From Bacillota bacterium (GTDB lineage Bacteria; Bacillota; Clostridia; Oscillospirales; Oscillospiraceae), in NCBI GenBank assembly GCA_029007925.1, contig JAQXIT010000155.1, positions 1 to 42,386 of the forward strand: a stretch of 42,386 nucleotides of DNA, read 5' to 3'. Both the position numbers and the translations under genes were made by a program. Below are positions 40,483 through 42,386 of the stretch, in pieces. The notes under the pieces were generated by a model. The model saw only the letters and a program-made list of their open reading frames with translations, was not told where the DNA came from and did no database searches. Each line of letters starts with the position of its first letter. The stretch's first letter is position 1.

Positions 40483-41487
40483 ATGAACAGTTACGAGCGC
40501 GTGATGAACCGGCTCGCGGGCAAGCCGGTGGATAGACTTCCCAATTTCAACCTGGTCATGATGTTCGCGGCCAAGCAGCTGGGGGTCACCTTCGGTCAGT
40601 ACTGCAGCGACTATCGGCTGCTGGCGGAGGGAGCCCTGCTGTGCCATGAAAAGTACGGCTTTGATATGCTCTGCGCCATTTCCGATCCCATGCGGGAGGC
40701 GGAAGGACTGGGCGCCAAGGTGGTGGTGCCGGAGGAAGGCGTGCCCAATTCTCCCGTGAAGCGGGTGCAGAAACTGTCGGATATCGACACCCTGAAGCCG
40801 GTGGATCCTTCCTCCAGCCGGCGTATGAACGACCGTCTGGAGGCCGTCCGCCTGATGAAGCAGCGGGGCGGCAAGGACGTGCCGGTGGTTGGCTGGATCG
40901 AGGGCGCTCTGGCGGAGAGCTGCGATCTGATGAATATGCAGGAGGTCTTTATGAACCTTCTGGACGAGCCGGAGGCCATGGAGCAGCTCATGGATGTGTG
41001 CATGGAGCAGAGCCTGTGGTTTGCCCGGGAGCAGGTGAAGGCCGGCGCCGACATGATCGGCCTGGGCGACGCGGCGTCCTCCCTCATCGGCCACTCGCTG
41101 TACGAGGAGTTTGCCCTGCCCTACCAGCAGAAGATGATCCGCGCCATCCACGACATGGGTGCCAAGGTCAAGCTGCACATCTGCGGCAATGTGAACTCGG
41201 TGCTGGATCTCATCGGCCAGACCGGTACGGACATCATCGACCTGGACTTCATGGTGGATATTGAGCGGGCGGCGGACATTCTGCCGGAGAGCTGCTGCAT
41301 CTGCGGCAATTTCAACCCTGTGACCGTCATGTATCAGGGCACCCCGGAGCTGGTGAAGCAGGAGGTCAGGCGGTGCAAGCAGATCCGGAACCGGAACCGG
41401 AATTTCATTTCCGCCGGCTGCGAGATCCCCCGGGACACCCCGCTGGAGAACATGGTGGCCCTGAAGGAAGCCATCGAGGAGGATTAA
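40483..41487 (+). CDS. UroD/MtaA-family corrinoid methyltransferase
   Basis: 334 residues with the UroD fold. The zinc motif H232-x-C234 (KLHICGN) and C313 (SAGCEIP) mark it as a methyltransferase of the MtaA/CmuA group and not uroporphyrinogen decarboxylase. The other blocks are FDMLCAISDPMREAEGLGAKV, GWIEGALAES and IDLDFMVDIERA. Within this operon it could be the substrate-specific MT I, demethylating a methoxy or methylamine compound and passing the methyl group to the corrinoid protein. No trimethylamine-type MttB is present, so it is the only candidate for substrate recognition in this window. GGGGAGG lies before the ATG. Confidence 0.88.
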   Translation: MNSYERVMNRLAGKPVDRLPNFNLVMMFAAKQLGVTFGQYCSDYRLLAEGALLCHEKYGFDMLCAISDPMREAEGLGAKVVVPEEGVPNSPVKRVQKLSDIDTLKPVDPSSSRRMNDRLEAVRLMKQRGGKDVPVVGWIEGALAESCDLMNMQEVFMNLLDEPEAMEQLMDVCMEQSLWFAREQVKAGADMIGLGDAASSLIGHSLYEEFALPYQQKMIRAIHDMGAKVKLHICGNVNSVLDLIGQTGTDIIDLDFMVDIERAADILPESCCICGNFNPVTVMYQGTPELVKQEVRRCKQIRNRNRNFISAGCEIPRDTPLENMVALKEAIEED

Positions 41488-41501
41488 CCCCGGACAAAAT
41501 G

Positions 41502-41531
41502 AGCGGCGGCTGCCATCTGGCAGCCACCGCT
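41502..41531. terminator. Hairpin between convergent genes, possible terminator
   Basis: AGCGGCGGCTGCC-ATCT-GGCAGCCACCGCT with one C-A mismatch. The plus strand has no T run; the minus strand continues CATTTTG, so it more likely serves the leftward gene. Confidence 0.6.
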
Positions 41532-41585
41532 GTGCGTAAGGAATCTCCGCTCCCGCCGATCGGGGTGAGCGGTTTTGAAATCTGT

Positions 41586-41999
41586 TTACTGCGGGGTGTT
41601 CTCCGGTGCCCATCGGGGGAAGCGCTTCCGCAGGAGGAAGTATACACCGCATTCGACGCCCCCGACAGCCAGCAGAATGATCAGAGAGAGAATGGGCGGA
41701 ATCAGCGGAAGCTGTTGGCGAATTAGTATTATCCACTTCCCAGGGCGGGAAGAGTCCGTATTGGGGGTAATCTGAATTTTCGTGCCGCTGGAATCCTCAT
41801 ATTGGTAGATCAGACTGCCATATCCGACATCCACCAATTTTCCGTCAAAGAGTTCCTGAAGCTGCTCGGTGGTCATATTGGTTTTCGCGCGATAAATCGG
41901 GGAGGTCAGACGATTCCATCCGCCGTTGACAAGGTAAAGCCCGAGTGCAAGGATGACCCAGATCAGGATCAGTATACGGATACATTTTTTGTTATTCAT
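41586..41999 (-). CDS. Small membrane protein with extracytoplasmic domain, unknown
   Basis: 137 residues. One N-terminal helix (IRILILIWVILALGLYLV), a polar domain of about 65 residues (YRAKTNMTTEQLQELFDGKLVDVGYGSLIYQYEDSSGTKIQI) and a second helix (LPLIPPILSLIILLAVGGVECGVYFLL) followed by a basic tail. I do not recognise the family. GGAGGAG stands 7 bases ahead of ATG 41999, and the ORF-track start (42035) is an upstream extension in the same frame. A short ORF with its own ribosome site ends over this start codon. Confidence 0.65.
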   Translation of the reverse strand: MNNKKCIRILILIWVILALGLYLVNGGWNRLTSPIYRAKTNMTTEQLQELFDGKLVDVGYGSLIYQYEDSSGTKIQITPNTDSSRPGKWIILIRQQLPLIPPILSLIILLAVGGVECGVYFLLRKRFPRWAPENTPQ

Positions 42000-42066
42000 A
42001 GCTATCTCCTCCATAAAAAATCTGACAGACGCCAAAGCAGAGAATGCGCTTGCGTTTTTGATTCAT
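41992..42066 (-). CDS. 24-residue upstream ORF coupled to the small membrane protein
   Basis: The product is MNQKRKRILCFGVCQIFYGG plus DSYE. AGGAGG stands 9 bases ahead of its ATG. Its TAA (41992-41994) lies just past the start codon of the following gene (41999), so its translation would run through that gene's ribosome site and start. It is basic at the N terminus with a hydrophobic middle. It may be a leader peptide or a small protein; too short for the ORF track. Confidence 0.45.
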   Translation of the reverse strand: MNQKRKRILCFGVCQIFYGGDSYE

Positions 42067-42169
42067 ATGTAAATTCCTCCTGTTTCGGCAGTGGGAAAGC
42101 AGCCGGTATTGCGGAATTTCACAATCTGTGCATCGGAACACTCTCTATTTTCGCTGTTTTGCACATTTA

Positions 42170-42198
42170 CTATAGCATGATGCGACGGGATTGTCAAC
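42170..42198 (-). promoter_or_regulatory. Strong sigma-A promoter for the small membrane protein unit
   Basis: Minus strand TTGACA (perfect), 17-base spacer, TATAGT. It leaves a leader of about 160 bases that includes the 24-codon ORF. Confidence 0.82.
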
Positions 42199-42251
42199 AG
42201 ACTGAAAAGGAAATCAGATAAACGGAACCGGATTTCACCGGTTGGGACAAA

Positions 42252-42287
42252 AACACCCCGGGGAGATTTCCCCGGGGTGTGGTTTTG
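42252..42287 (-). terminator. Rho-independent terminator for the right-edge gene
   Basis: ACACCCCGGGGA-GATT-TCCCCGGGGTGT. Read on the minus strand it is followed by TTTTTG, so it terminates the leftward gene that ends at 42307. Confidence 0.85.
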
Positions 42288-42306
42288 ATGGCTGGAGCCC
42301 TGCCGG

Positions 42307-42386
42307 TCAGGCCCGGCACAGCTCGTCGGCCAGAGCCTCGATCTGCTGCCGGCTCTCGTCGCTGAGGGCGGACATCAGCCGAACCG
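42307..42386 (-). CDS. 3' end of an unidentified leftward gene, truncated by window edge
   Basis: The minus-strand frame is open from the window edge to TGA and gives VRLMSALSDESRQQIEALADELCRA, a helical, acidic C terminus. It is followed by a good terminator, which supports it as a real gene end. Too short to assign to a family. Confidence 0.55.
   Translation of the reverse strand, partial: VRLMSALSDESRQQIEALADELCRA

Noticed and set aside
38722-41736. Minus-strand ORF of 1004 residues over the corrinoid module
   Set aside because: It covers three genes with catalytic motifs on the plus strand and spans their promoter region; it is a composition artefact.
1-42386. Mobile element, prophage, toxin-antitoxin or CRISPR content
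   Set aside because: No transposase, integrase, phage gene, regularly spaced repeats or tRNA-associated attachment site could be seen; codon usage and GC look even throughout apart from the short block at 22.4 kb.

Overview
The window comes from a GC-rich, low-copy-repeat chromosome that looks like a Clostridia-type Firmicute, most likely an anaerobic gut Oscillospiraceae/Ruminococcaceae relative (inference). The reasons are strong AGGAGG-type ribosome sites, many GTG/TTG starts, sigma-A promoters with 17-bp spacers, the lepA/hemW neighbourhood, radical-SAM and corrinoid enzymes, and dense carbohydrate-uptake loci. No rRNA, tRNA, insertion sequence, prophage or CRISPR array was seen.

Left part (1-8.9 kb), mostly housekeeping: the 3' end of lepA, an MgtC/SapB membrane protein, hemW, a PHP-family phosphatase, a leftward three-gene operon (PlsC-type acyltransferase, MFS_2-like carrier, glycerophosphodiester phosphodiesterase) that may handle phospholipid remodelling, a PflA-like radical SAM protein, and a CyuA/UPF0597 cysteine desulfidase/serine dehydratase-type protein.

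Sugar island 1 (8.9-13.2 kb): a ROK-family repressor is divergent from a three-gene operon of D-lyxose/D-mannose isomerase, PfkB sugar kinase and a mannitol-1-phosphate-dehydrogenase-like enzyme. The promoters of both directions are well formed, and a small palindrome sits at the predicted start of transcription of the isomerase operon.

Sugar island 2 (13.2-36.5 kb) is the centrepiece. An AraC-type regulator (22580-23473) sits between two long arms of parallel content. The leftward arm carries a CUT1 sugar ABC importer (binding protein, two permeases), an unrecognised glycosidase-like protein, a GH127-type enzyme and a GH13 enzyme. The rightward arm carries a GH13 enzyme, a doubly anchored lipoprotein, a short xylose-isomerase-family protein, a second copy of the unrecognised glycosidase-like protein, a complete peptide/nickel-type (Opp/Dpp) ABC importer, a small two-helix membrane protein and a second doubly anchored lipoprotein. 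The two unrecognised proteins (about 648 and 670 residues) are clear paralogues with strongly conserved blocks and are the best candidate here for an undescribed enzyme family. The co-encoded Opp-type importer probably carries an oligosaccharide rather than a peptide (inference).

Right part (36.5-41.5 kb): a corrinoid methyl-transfer module. A RACo/RamA-type reductive activator and a DUF2284 protein run left; a pterin-binding methyltransferase, a corrinoid protein and a UroD/MtaA-family methyltransferase run right. Together they have the parts of an acetogen-like demethylase system, with the substrate unknown. The window ends with a small two-helix membrane protein preceded by a coupled 24-codon ORF, and the 3' end of an unidentified leftward gene.
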